Positions 16,088 to 24,164 of a DNA stretch of 64,000 nucleotides are shown here, piece after piece (within the stretch, counting starts at the first letter, position 1; each line of letters opens with the position of its first letter). The translations under genes and the position numbers were made by a program. This stretch comes from Paenibacillus melissococcoides (lineage in GTDB: Bacteria > Bacillota > Bacilli > Paenibacillales > Paenibacillaceae): positions 1 to 64,000 of the forward strand of contig CALYLO010000018.1 in the NCBI GenBank assembly GCA_944800085.1. Direction: 5' to 3'. The notes under the pieces were generated by a model. The model searched no databases and was not told the origin of the DNA. It saw only the letters and a program-made list of their open reading frames with translations.

Positions 16088-16637
16088 TTTTTTTGCCCAA
16101 AATGATAGGATTTCACATCATTTTTTGTCCCATTGCTGATGGTATATTTTTAATGCGCAAAATGAAGCGAAAAACCGCGCCACAAGTGCAATGGGACACA
16201 CTTTCACAGTTTTGTCCGAAATGTCCCTTTGATTCAAAGGTGTTTTCATTATTTTTAGAGGTCTACTATGAATATCTTTAACGCGGTTTGAACGGAACCG
16301 TTAATCCGCTGAAGCCTTGATGTGGCCCGGTTTTTTTCGTTTTTTTATTCTCCTATAACGCACGGTAACGTTGAAATTGACACTCGTTACAACGAGATGC
16401 TTCTTTCTGACGTACTTCATCCATGGTACAATCGCAGTGAAGCACAAAAAAACGCCGATATCCCTGATACATCAAGGCCTCCGCGCATTTTTTTGAATTT
16501 TTATCCTTTGTCAACACGTTTGTTTTTTCTTTCATCATTTGTGTCTCAACTTTTTTTCTCTTAATCCCGCATAATCCCCGGTAGTATCGGTGTTTCCCTC
16601 GTTTTCCCGGTTCTTTTTTGTCCCTTTGTCTTTGTCA
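16088..16637. other. Mu-like prophage left-end region with repeated motifs; candidate terminus
   Basis: No convincing gene lies here. Recurrent motifs of TTTTGTCCC / TGTCCCTTT type are at 16122-16131, 16210-16217, 16221-16230 and 16614-16626, with an inverted copy (ATGGGACA) at 16191-16198. Dyads TTAACGCGGTT...AACCGTTAA (16278-16304) and CTCGTTACAACGAG (16383-16396) also occur. Mu-type ends carry several transposase sites and finish TG...CA; a candidate end is ...TTTGTCA at about 16637, directly against the stop of the next gene. A 61-residue frame (16353-16538, minus, with CDC and CNEC) is possible but weak. Confidence 0.45.
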
Positions 16638-17264
16638 TTTATTCTGAGAGAGTACATCTTCTTCCGGCGGGAGATCCTTGGTGAAGCGCGCTTCAATCTT
16701 CTTGCTGACCCAGAGCGAGGCGGCAAGGAATAACACCACGTACACAAGCTGAATCGGATGATGAACGAACCTCATCAAGTCGTGCCCGATGTACGAGACC
16801 GCGAACACCATAATCGCCTTGCCAAGCGTAACCGCAATGAAGAAGGAGCGGATGCGCATCCGGGCGATCGCGGCCGCCATATTGATAATGACGAACGGGC
16901 CTACCGGAAAAATACTGAGCAGAAAGACATAGCTGAACGCATTGCGCCGCACCCACAGCAAGCTTTTCTTCACCTTGGGCTTCTGCGCGTAGCGCTGAAA
17001 ATATCGATGTCCGGCGATGGTACGGACGATGAGGAACGTGACCATGCATCCGGCAATCATGCCGAGCCAGGAATAGAAAAACCCGGGCCACAGCCCGTAT
17101 ACGGCGGCATTGACGCCGACGATCACAATCGTTGGCAGCGGGGGAATGAACGATTTCATGAAGGTCAGCAAAATGCCGGGCAGCGGGCCGAACGACCGGA
17201 ACTGCTCCAGCAGATTCCTAAGGTTCTCCTCCGTCACGTAAGACATCATATTCGATAGCTCCAT
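16635..17264 (-). CDS. TVP38/TMEM64 (VTT/DedA-like) family membrane protein
   Basis: A 209-residue integral membrane protein with five to six hydrophobic segments. The VTT signature is seen in SFIPPLPTIVIVGVNAAVYG, then WLGMIAGCMVTFLIVR, and FSYVFLLSIFPVGPFVIINM. The family includes B. subtilis YtxB/YdjX-type proteins, thought to move lipids between leaflets. The better start may be the ATG at 17249 (site GGAG). Its stop TGA (16635-16637) coincides with the candidate prophage end, so the last residues (DVLSQNK) may have been altered by insertion. Confidence 0.82.
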   Translation of the reverse strand: MELSNMMSYVTEENLRNLLEQFRSFGPLPGILLTFMKSFIPPLPTIVIVGVNAAVYGLWPGFFYSWLGMIAGCMVTFLIVRTIAGHRYFQRYAQKPKVKKSLLWVRRNAFSYVFLLSIFPVGPFVIINMAAAIARMRIRSFFIAVTLGKAIMVFAVSYIGHDLMRFVHHPIQLVYVVLFLAASLWVSKKIEARFTKDLPPEEDVLSQNK

Positions 17265-17446
17265 ATCGTGTATGCACCAACTTTTTATTCAGCGTGATGG
17301 GACAGACCCAAGCTGCTCGCTTCGGCACTTATCCTCCGCCTTAGCATAGCATAAATATCGGGCCAGGAGATGACCGATCCGCGCTGCCATCAATTGTTCA
17401 AATAAAGGAAACAAAGCGGCTCGCCGTCATGCCGCAACAATCTCTC

Positions 17447-18151
17447 TTAGCCGGCCATCAGATTTTTGGCCCCTTGCGGATAGAACACCGAGATATGATC
17501 GACATGCGGATTCGGGTTCTTGTCGGTTGGCTTCGGCACAATGAATTTGAGCTCGTAATCCGCGCTGGCCTCGTATACATAGATCGCATCGCCGCCGTTC
17601 TCGCGCACATCCTTCGCTTTGCCCAGCGCCTTCTCCACATCCTCCAGCGTCAGCTTCCGCACTTCCGGATCGTCCGATCGGACGTCGAAAATCTGCATGC
17701 CCTTGTTATAGCCGAAGACGATATGCCTCGTCTCATAGGCGGCATACATGCCCTGTCCCGCGAACTCGTCCTTGTCCGGCTCGCCCCATTCCTTCTCCAC
17801 GTCATCCATCAAGCCATGCTCGACGGCGAAGTCGCTGTGCGCCACCCGCCCTTCGGCAGCGAGCTTCATCATCTCTTCCACCTCTTGCTCCGCAGTCGGC
17901 TCGCCCTTCTCCGGCTCCGGCTTCGTCACGCCGGAACTCTCGGAGTCGCCGGAAGGCGCCGATGCGGGCGGCTTCTCCGAAGATGACGCATCCGGTGAAG
18001 GGGACGGTGTCCGGGACGCGGTATCGGTGGCAGTGGCGGGGGTATTGGCCGGCGCCTGCGCTGCCGGCTGCGTGCTGCAAGCGCTGAGCAGCAGTGCCAG
18101 CGACAGACTTAACGCCATCGTTATCATCGTATTGCGTTGCATGGCTGTCAC
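17447..18151 (-). CDS. YjgB-like lipoprotein, DUF4309 domain
   Basis: A 234-residue lipoprotein. The signal peptide ends in the lipobox LLLSACS (Cys about 25). Residues 28-85 are a low-complexity Pro/Ser/Thr linker. The C-terminal DUF4309 domain (about 90-234) has the typical EEMMKLAAEGRV start, the VEKEWGEPDK motif and the YVYEASADYELKFIV core. It is anchored outside the cytoplasmic membrane. Function unknown; B. subtilis yjgB is controlled by sporulation/stress factors. Monocistronic by spacing. Confidence 0.82.
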   Translation of the reverse strand: MTAMQRNTMITMALSLSLALLLSACSTQPAAQAPANTPATATDTASRTPSPSPDASSSEKPPASAPSGDSESSGVTKPEPEKGEPTAEQEVEEMMKLAAEGRVAHSDFAVEHGLMDDVEKEWGEPDKDEFAGQGMYAAYETRHIVFGYNKGMQIFDVRSDDPEVRKLTLEDVEKALGKAKDVRENGGDAIYVYEASADYELKFIVPKPTDKNPNPHVDHISVFYPQGAKNLMAG

Positions 18152-18550
18152 TCCCTCGTATAGTATTTCCTAAAGGCAGTTTTGAGTCTTTTTCCAGTCC
18201 TTTATAGGAACATAGAATGCCTTCAAAATTTCCAGCTTGCACATTGAAAATTAATATGGGGACTGGACTTTCCGGAATGTCTCTGGACAATGGAACTTAG
18301 GGTTCCATTCGGGGAAATTCGTCTCCCTCCTGTAGTCCAATCTACTTTTTAAGTCTGTTTCTCCGGTACTCGCTTGCACTTCTTACCCGCTGGCTGTTCC
18401 CTTCGGCAACTCATGCCCGACTGTAGCAGCGTCGGGGCAGCTCGTGAACCGAAGCGTGTTCTCATATGCGAGGGTGATTGATCGGCGAGTGCGCCGGAGA
18501 CAGTCCGGAGAGTCCGTTCCCTGAATCCCTTATAGAAAGGAGGAATTCTC
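18152..18550 (+). ncRNA. Left-end non-coding region of the IS110 element; candidate bridge RNA
   Basis: About 400 bases separate the lipoprotein from the transposase. The part from about 18290 to 18545 is GC-rich and full of short stems, for example GGAAC-TTAG-GGTTCC near 18291 and GCCCGAC/GTCGGGGC (18415-18421 and 18431-18438). IS110-family elements are known to encode a structured bridge RNA in the 5' non-coding end that pairs with target and donor DNA. I see the structure potential but cannot fix loops or element boundaries. Confidence 0.42.
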
Positions 18551-19795
18551 TTGAAGCTTTTTGTCGGTATTGACGTCAGTTCCGAAGAACTGGAAGCCTG
18601 TTTGATGAAATCGGATGGCGACACCCTGGAGACCTTCAAGACCACCAACAATCTGCACGGCGCCTCTTACTTGCGGGATCGCATCATTTCTGCTGCGGTC
18701 AAGACAGCCTGCTCTGAGGTTCATATCGGGCTTGAAGCCACATCCGTCTACAGCTGGCATCCAGCCATGTACTTGCATGAGGATGAGGCCCTTCAACAAT
18801 TGAATGCCAAGGTGTTCACCATTAATCCGAAGCTGATTAACAAATTCAAAGACGCTTATGCCGACCTGGACAAAACCGATCGCATCGATGCCTGGATCAT
18901 TGCAGACCGCCTGCGTTTTGGCAGACTCACGACGACTATCGTGATGCAGGAACAGTACATCGCCTTGCAGCGGCTCACTCGCATGCGATTCCATCTCGTA
19001 CACAACCTTACCCGCGAGAAGCAATACTTTTTGCAAAATCTGTTCTACAAGTGCAATGCTTTTCGCGCGGAGGTGGACAGTTCCGTGTTCGTCCATGCCA
19101 TCATGGAAATGCTCTCGGAAAAGTATAGTCTGGATGAGATGGCGAATATGGATGTCGCCCGTTTGGCTGACTATCTCAAGGACAAGGGGAGAAATCGTTT
19201 CCCCGATCCCGAACACGTCGCCCGCTGTATTCAAAAGGCGGCTCGGGCCTCGTACCGTCTCTCGAAGGTTGTCGAGGATTCCATTGATTTGGTGCTGGGC
19301 ACCTCAATTCAGTCGATCCGGAGCATCCAGAGTCAGCTTAAAGAGCTCGACAAGGCGATTGAGCGCATTTTAGACGGCATTTCCAGCAGCCAGTGCCTCC
19401 GTTCCATTCCGGGCATTGATCGGGTCTATGCCGCAGGCATCCTGGCCGAGATCGGCGACATCGACCGCTTCACGGATCAAGCCGCCTTGGCCAAGTATGC
19501 GGGTCTGACGTGGCGCAAGCACCAATCCGGCTCCTTCGAGGCGGAAGATACAAAGCGCATTCGTTCCGGCAACCGATTCCTTCGCTATTACCTTGTTGAA
19601 GCTGCCAACTCGGTAAAAAACCGCGACCCGGAATTCGGGGAGTATTACCGGAAGAAATTCAATGAAGTCCCTAAGCATCAACACAAACGTGCCCTCGTCT
19701 TAACGGCAAGAAAACTTGTGCGTCTGGTCGATGTGCTGCTACGCAACGACCAACTCTATACGCCCAGAAGGAAGGTGAAGCCGACAGAGCAATAA
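18551..19795 (+). CDS. IS110-family transposase (DEDD recombinase)
   Basis: A 414-residue transposase with TTG start at 18551 (site AAAGGAGG). The N-terminal RuvC-like DEDD domain has FVGIDVS (D8), IGLEATS (E62) and KTDRIDA (D110, D113). The C-terminal Transposase_20 domain has CLRSIPGIDRVYAAGILAEI, then YAGLTWRKHQSGS and the conserved RSGNRFLRYYL. Members work with a bridge RNA and insert without terminal inverted repeats. The frame is full length, so the element may be active. Downstream non-coding DNA to about 20,000 likely includes its right end, which I cannot delimit. Confidence 0.92.
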   Translation: MKLFVGIDVSSEELEACLMKSDGDTLETFKTTNNLHGASYLRDRIISAAVKTACSEVHIGLEATSVYSWHPAMYLHEDEALQQLNAKVFTINPKLINKFKDAYADLDKTDRIDAWIIADRLRFGRLTTTIVMQEQYIALQRLTRMRFHLVHNLTREKQYFLQNLFYKCNAFRAEVDSSVFVHAIMEMLSEKYSLDEMANMDVARLADYLKDKGRNRFPDPEHVARCIQKAARASYRLSKVVEDSIDLVLGTSIQSIRSIQSQLKELDKAIERILDGISSSQCLRSIPGIDRVYAAGILAEIGDIDRFTDQAALAKYAGLTWRKHQSGSFEAEDTKRIRSGNRFLRYYLVEAANSVKNRDPEFGEYYRKKFNEVPKHQHKRALVLTARKLVRLVDVLLRNDQLYTPRRKVKPTEQ

Positions 19796-20236
19796 TGCCC
19801 TGGCTCATGAATGTTCTTCTCTAATTACCAGTTAAATTATGGTATTTTACTTAATTTTCGACTGGGTCTAGTTTGGTGATGCCTTTTTTGGATTGATTCT
19901 GCTGCACGCCAAGGAAATTTTCCAATTCTCATCAATCAGGGACTTGACATCATACCGCTGGACTTAGGTTCGGAATATTTGCATTGCTGATATGTTAACA
20001 TTGACGTATTCATTCCGCAAATAGACAACAAGCTTTCCTGCGCCGTTTTCCCTTTTCCGACACATAAAAGCGCTTCACCAAGGAATCGGACTCCATGGTC
20101 AACCTCCAATTCCGCCTCATCATCACCATCCGGTCACCTGGATAGGATTGCGCCCGTATACGGCAAAACAGCAGATAGCCGAAGCCATCTGCTGTAAGCT
20201 GCCATGCCGCCCGACCTCGGGCGAATGGCATATATA
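19796..20236. other. Non-coding stretch: IS110 right end and flank
   Basis: After the transposase stop there is AT-rich sequence to about 19,990, probably the IS right end. From about 20,010 to 20,236 short frames exist on the minus strand (for example one ending KGKRRRKACCLFAE), but none has a recognisable family. I see no clear gene. The exact junction of IS and host DNA cannot be determined from a single copy. Confidence 0.4.
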
Positions 20237-21094
20237 TCAGGATTGAACTTGCAGAATGAGATGAATCCCGTTCGGATCCACCGTTCGTACCGTGCCCGCT
20301 TCCTCCTCAACCGGCGCATGAAGCTGGCGCAGCCGTTCCACGGTCTGCTTCCGCGCCTCCTCGTCGGGCAGCATGAGCGTGAACCATTTCAAGCCTGCGC
20401 TATGCTTGCCGGGTGCGGACGCCCCCGCGCTGTGCCATGTATTTAAGCCAATATGATGATGGTAGTTGCCCGTCGAGATGAACAACGCTTGCCGGCCATA
20501 ACGGGCGACGGTCTCGAAGCCCAGCCCCCGTCCGTAAAATTCCTCCGTCTTCTCCAGCTCGGATACCTGCAAATGAATGTGGCCGATGATGGTGCCGTTT
20601 GGCATCGCCGTCCACGGGCGTCCGGTCGCTTCATGCAGCAGGCTGTCGGCCTGCAGCGCCACGGTCGCCATGCCGACCTGGCCGTCATTCCAGCTCCATG
20701 TATCCGGCGAGCGATCGGCATAAATCTCGATCCCGTTGCCTTCCGGATCGGCCAGATAGAGCGCTTCGCTCACATAGTGATCCGATGCTCCCTCGAGAGG
20801 GTATCCGATCTGGACGAAATATTGAAGAATATCGGCCAGATCGGATCGGCTCGGGAGCAGGAACGCAATATGGTACAGCCCGGTCTTGCGCGGGTTCCTA
20901 GGCTCGATCGTATCCGGCTGGTCCAGCGTGACGAGAGGCGTTACGCCATCCGCCGTCAGTACGGCGCTGGCGCCGGATTGTTCGAGCACCTTGAATCCGA
21001 GTATATCGCGGTAGAACAAGAGCGAGCGTTCCAAACTCTCGACGGCCAGTTGAACATGCCCGACATAAGTAGACGGGTAACGATGAAAATTCAT
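20237..21094 (-). CDS. catE: CatE-like ring-cleavage dioxygenase, VOC superfamily
   Basis: A 285-residue protein of two tandem glyoxalase/VOC domains (about 8-130 and 165-285). Likely metal ligands are His in GHVQLAVE (about 13), His in IIGHIHLQVSE and Glu in the NGIEIYAD or NGIHLILQ strands. B. subtilis CatE (YfiE) is a catechol-2,3-dioxygenase that detoxifies catechols. Here it is preceded by a DoxX gene and a divergent HxlR regulator, the same trio that responds to quinones in B. subtilis. The catE symbol rests on this context and is likely rather than certain. Confidence 0.78.
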   Translation of the reverse strand: MNFHRYPSTYVGHVQLAVESLERSLLFYRDILGFKVLEQSGASAVLTADGVTPLVTLDQPDTIEPRNPRKTGLYHIAFLLPSRSDLADILQYFVQIGYPLEGASDHYVSEALYLADPEGNGIEIYADRSPDTWSWNDGQVGMATVALQADSLLHEATGRPWTAMPNGTIIGHIHLQVSELEKTEEFYGRGLGFETVARYGRQALFISTGNYHHHIGLNTWHSAGASAPGKHSAGLKWFTLMLPDEEARKQTVERLRQLHAPVEEEAGTVRTVDPNGIHLILQVQS

Positions 21095-21126
21095 AGGCTG
21101 GTTCCTCCTTCAGGCGCTAGGCCTGT

Positions 21127-21549
21127 TCATGCGCTCGGCTTGCTGCCGAAGAAAAGACGATCGAGCGACCACGTATTGCTTGGCGCCAGGACCAAATATA
21201 CCGCCATAACAAGGTAGGCCAAATCCAGTTCATAGCCCGCCATTTCCGGACTGCCGGTAAAGCCTGCCGCGAACTTCACCTTCACCATCGCCCCAGCCAT
21301 GATAATAATGAACAGGGCGGAGAAAAGGCGCGTTCCCAGGCCAAGAATAAGAGCGACGCCCCCGATAATCTCAATCAGGGCAACGGCATAAGCCGCAAAT
21401 CCAGGCAGCCCCAGACTCTCGAAGAATCCCATCGTATTGCCAATGCCGCCCTGGAACTTCTGAAAGCCGTGAATAAGAAAAGCCGCTCCCAAAAAGATTC
21501 TTAACAACAGAGCACCTATTTCGTAAAGTTTTGTCATTTCCGAACACAC
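21127..21549 (-). CDS. catD: DoxX-family membrane protein, CatD-like
   Basis: A 140-residue protein with four membrane helices; the DoxX pattern is visible in LLLRIFLGAAFLIHGFQKF, then AALIEIIGGVALILG near the middle and LALVAMAVYLVLAP at the end (approximate). It is the first gene of the operon with the catE-like dioxygenase 33 bases downstream. In B. subtilis catD-catE are induced by catechol and quinones. DoxX proteins act in redox protection of membranes. A strong promoter and operator lie just upstream (21598-21642). Confidence 0.8.
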   Translation of the reverse strand: MCSEMTKLYEIGALLLRIFLGAAFLIHGFQKFQGGIGNTMGFFESLGLPGFAAYAVALIEIIGGVALILGLGTRLFSALFIIIMAGAMVKVKFAAGFTGSPEMAGYELDLAYLVMAVYLVLAPSNTWSLDRLFFGSKPSA

Positions 21550-21597
21550 ATCCTTTAATTTTAGAATAGCTGCAACCTGGCGCTGCCATCACCTCGG

Positions 21598-21642
21598 TTA
21601 CTAATTACAAGTAAATATAAATTAGTCAATTAATATTGTCAA
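21598..21642 (-). promoter_or_regulatory. catDE-like promoter with HxlR-type operator
   Basis: On the minus strand -35 TTGACA (21637-21642) and -10 TATATT (21614-21619) are 17 bases apart. Immediately downstream is the dyad TTACT-N7-AGTAA (21598-21614), which would cover the transcription start. YodB/CatR (HxlR family) operators in B. subtilis are AT-rich dyads of this kind. The divergent regulator gene has an extended -10 (TGCTATAAT) near 21687-21695. Confidence 0.7.
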
Positions 21643-21717
21643 GTAATTATATTTTTTTGAGAAAGGTGCTTATTTCCCGTCACCAGTGCTATAATAGTAT
21701 AGTAGAGGTGATGGAAC

Positions 21718-22035
21718 ATGAACGGAACATCCAGTGAACGATGTCCCCGCTTCGACAAAGCGATGAGCATCTTGAGCCAGCGGTGGACAGGGCTTATCAT
21801 CCATCAATTGCTGGCAGGCCCGCAGCGCTTCTGCACGATGGAATCGGCCATCGCGATTAGCGGCCGGGTCCTGTCCGAGCGATTGAAGGATCTCGAGCGC
21901 GAAGGCATCGTGCGCCGAGAAGTATATCCCGACACGCCGGTGCGCATCGAATATTCTTTGACGGAGAAGGGACACGCTCTCGAACCGATCATTCGAGACA
22001 TTGAAGCTTGGGCCGCGCAATGGATCGAGCTATAA
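21718..22035 (+). CDS. HxlR/DUF24-family regulator, YodB/CatR-like
   Basis: A 105-residue winged-helix protein: ISQ-type helix MSILSQRWTGLIIHQLLAG, then AISGRVLSERLKDLEREGI and the wing RIEYSLTEKGHAL. A single cysteine near the N-terminus (ERCPRF, Cys9) matches the redox-sensing Cys of YodB and CatR, which are alkylated or oxidised by quinones to release DNA. It is divergent from the catDE-like operon and probably represses it through the TTACT-N7-AGTAA dyad. Start ATG 21718 has the site AGAGGTGATGG. Confidence 0.85.
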   Translation: MNGTSSERCPRFDKAMSILSQRWTGLIIHQLLAGPQRFCTMESAIAISGRVLSERLKDLEREGIVRREVYPDTPVRIEYSLTEKGHALEPIIRDIEAWAAQWIEL

Positions 22036-22070
22036 CCCGCCGCTGCGCAGCGCCTCGCCGCCGATAACAT

Positions 22071-22107
22071 CAAAGCCGGATCTCCTTCGCGGGAGACTCC
22101 GGCTTTG
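22071..22107. terminator. Bidirectional terminator between hxlR-like gene and SASP gene
   Basis: CAAAGCCGGA (22071-22080) pairs with TCCGGCTTTG (22098-22107), with an inner TCTCC/GGGAGA stem. It separates two convergent genes and has short T/A tracts on both sides. Confidence 0.75.
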
Positions 22108-22132
22108 TTCGCTTTCCTTCACCTATAAATAG

Positions 22133-22423
22133 CTACTGCGTCGGCTTCTTCGTGAGCTGCTCCTGCGCGAGACGAATCATCTCCCGGACCATCGTGCCGC
22201 CAATCCGGCCCCCGACGCGCCCCGCCGACTCCGTCGACAGTTCTCCGTTGTCTCCCGGCTGCAGCGGCACGCCCAATGTCTTGGCGACCTCATACTTGAC
22301 GTCGTCCGGCCGGTTCGGATCTACGGCGAAGCCTTCCTGCCGCATCACTTCCGCCTTGAACGCATTAACGCCCTGCTCTGCTCCGTTCACGAGCAGCCTT
22401 CTTCGGTTCCTGCGGGCCATCAT
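22133..22423 (-). CDS. Small acid-soluble spore protein, alpha/beta type
   Basis: A 96-residue protein (start MMARRNRRRLLVNGAEQGVN). The alpha/beta SASP motifs are present: ALNAFKAEV-like stretch (GVNAFKAEVMRQ), NRPDDVKYEVAKTLGVPLQ and the C-terminal TESAGRVGGRIGGTMVREMI. These proteins coat and protect DNA in dormant spores and are made in the forespore under sigma-G. It indicates an endospore former. The N-terminus is more basic than usual. ATG with site CAGGAGG. Confidence 0.92.
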   Translation of the reverse strand: MMARRNRRRLLVNGAEQGVNAFKAEVMRQEGFAVDPNRPDDVKYEVAKTLGVPLQPGDNGELSTESAGRVGGRIGGTMVREMIRLAQEQLTKKPTQ

Positions 22424-22819
22424 CCTGCCTCCTTGCCAGCATAAAGTATGAATCCTTCATACAATGGCCCGGAAGCGGTCAAATTATGTGCCTCGCGCGT
22501 GATCGCCTTCTTCAGTGCATATCTTTTCCGTTTCCGTACGTTTTTAATTGTGCAAAAACAGGCCTGAGTTTCGGCGCGCCGTTCCTATCCTTCACAAAAT
22601 TTCCGGATGCCGAGGAGACGAATATGAGTTACGCTCTCAAGAAATGATAAGTCCGACAGATCCCTTTGATTCAAACAACGGATTCAACTTAAATTTGTAA
22701 TCTGAAGCCAGATTCAAGCATTCACAATATGGATTTATATGGGTGAGGATGTGTCCTGCGTTCATCTGTGTGGTAGTATGGGAAAAGGGAGTACATACCA
22801 TTGTTTGAGGTGAAATATC
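22424..22819. other. Intergenic region between SASP gene and pepT
   Basis: About 400 bases without a supported gene. It contains the divergent promoters of the SASP gene and pepT presumably, with AT-rich stretches near 22,690-22,800. I see no clear operator, RNA gene or repeat. Confidence 0.4.
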
Positions 22820-24058
22820 GTGAAAAATGAAATTATTCAACGATTTACTGCCTACGCCAAAGTAAATACCCAATCGAATGATGACAGCCAGACCTGCCCG
22901 TCGACACCAGGACAATTGGACCTGGCCCGCTTGCTCGTGGAAGAGCTGCAAGCGATCGGCATGCAGGAGGTGACCCTGGATGAGAACGGCTATGTCATGG
23001 CCACACTGCCGGCCAATACGGACAAGGATGTCCCGACGATCGGGTTCCTCTCCCATCTGGATACGGCGACGGATTTCACCGGAGCCAACGTCAATCCGCA
23101 GATCGTCGACAATTACGACGGGAATGCAATCGTCTTGAACGAAGCGCTCCATGTCGTCCTGTCGCCGGCCGAATTCCCGGAACTGGCGAATTATAAGGGC
23201 CATACGCTGATTACGACGGACGGGACGACGCTGCTCGGCGCGGATGACAAGGCAGGCATTGCCGAGATTATGACCGCGATGGCCTATCTTCTCCAGCACC
23301 CGGAGATCAAGCATGGCAAGGTGCGTGTCGCCTTCACCCCGGACGAGGAGATCGGGCGGGGGCCCCACCGCTTCGATGTCGCCGCGTTCGGCGCGAAATA
23401 CGCCTATACCGTTGACGGCGGCCCGCTCGGGGAACTCGAATATGAGAGCTTCAATGCGGCGCAGGCCAAGATTACGGTCAAGGGGACGAATGTCCACCCC
23501 GGTTCGGCGAAGGGCAAAATGATCAATTCGGCCAAAATCGCCATGGAGCTGCACAGCAAACTTCCTGCCGAGGAAGCTCCTGAATTCACCGAGGGCTATG
23601 ACGGCTTCTATCATCTCATCTCTATCCAAGGCGATGTGGAGCGGACCGATCTGCGCTATATCATCCGCGACTTCGACAAGGCCAACTTCGAGGCCCGCAA
23701 AGCGAAGCTCGAGGCGATCGTGAAGGAGCTTCAGGGCACCTACGGAGAAAACAGCATTATCCTCGATATGAACGACCAATATTACAACATGAAAGACAAG
23801 ATCGAGCCGGTCAAGCATATTGTCGATATCGCCTATCAAGCGATGAAGAACGTCGGCATCGAGCCGATCATTACCCCGATCCGGGGCGGCACGGACGGCT
23901 CGCAGCTATCCTATATGGGGCTGCCGACACCGAATATTTTCACCGGGGGAGAGAATTATCACGGCAAGTTCGAATACGTCTCCGCTGATAATATGGTGAA
24001 GGCGACGGAGGTTATTATCGAGATGATTAAGCTGTACGAGCAGCAAGCTGCGCAATAA
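22820..24058 (+). CDS. pepT: Peptidase T (tripeptide aminopeptidase)
   Basis: A 412-residue M20B metallopeptidase of normal length. Zinc ligands and catalytic residues expected in PepT are seen: H79 and D81 (SHLDTA), D142 (GADDKAG), E176/E177 (DEEIGRG), D199 (YTVDGG) and the C-terminal His in ENYHGKFEY. It releases the N-terminal residue from tripeptides in the cytoplasm. The dimerisation lid domain lies about 208-320. Monocistronic, with a perfect terminator hairpin downstream. Confidence 0.96.
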   Translation: MKNEIIQRFTAYAKVNTQSNDDSQTCPSTPGQLDLARLLVEELQAIGMQEVTLDENGYVMATLPANTDKDVPTIGFLSHLDTATDFTGANVNPQIVDNYDGNAIVLNEALHVVLSPAEFPELANYKGHTLITTDGTTLLGADDKAGIAEIMTAMAYLLQHPEIKHGKVRVAFTPDEEIGRGPHRFDVAAFGAKYAYTVDGGPLGELEYESFNAAQAKITVKGTNVHPGSAKGKMINSAKIAMELHSKLPAEEAPEFTEGYDGFYHLISIQGDVERTDLRYIIRDFDKANFEARKAKLEAIVKELQGTYGENSIILDMNDQYYNMKDKIEPVKHIVDIAYQAMKNVGIEPIITPIRGGTDGSQLSYMGLPTPNIFTGGENYHGKFEYVSADNMVKATEVIIEMIKLYEQQAAQ

Positions 24059-24064
24059 AGCATG

Positions 24065-24114
24065 AAGGGGCTATCCCGTATTTGTCACGGTTCGTGACGA
24101 TGGGATAGCCCCTT
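24065..24114. terminator. Terminator between pepT and the TetM-like gene
   Basis: AAGGGGCTATCCC (24065-24077) pairs with GGGATAGCCCCTT (24102-24114); an inner GTCACG/CGTGAC stem extends it. The convergent genes on both sides suggest use in both directions. Confidence 0.82.
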
Positions 24115-24164
24115 GCTATGACTGCCGGCCTCTCAGGCCGGTCAGGCTGCTGAACTGCCGTGCC

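Noticed and set aside
15484..16116. 210-codon frame antisense to the prophage repressor
   Set aside because: Serine/leucine-rich antisense translation; the repressor has clear HTH and ribosome binding site.
16353..16538. 61-codon minus-strand frame with CDC and CNEC cysteines at the phage left end
   Set aside because: Suggests a zinc knuckle, but there is no good ribosome binding site, it lies among putative transposase sites, and no family is recognisable; kept only as a remark.
22637..23839. 400-codon minus-strand frame opposite pepT
   Set aside because: It mirrors pepT codons (high third-position GC) and has no recognisable domain; pepT is certain.
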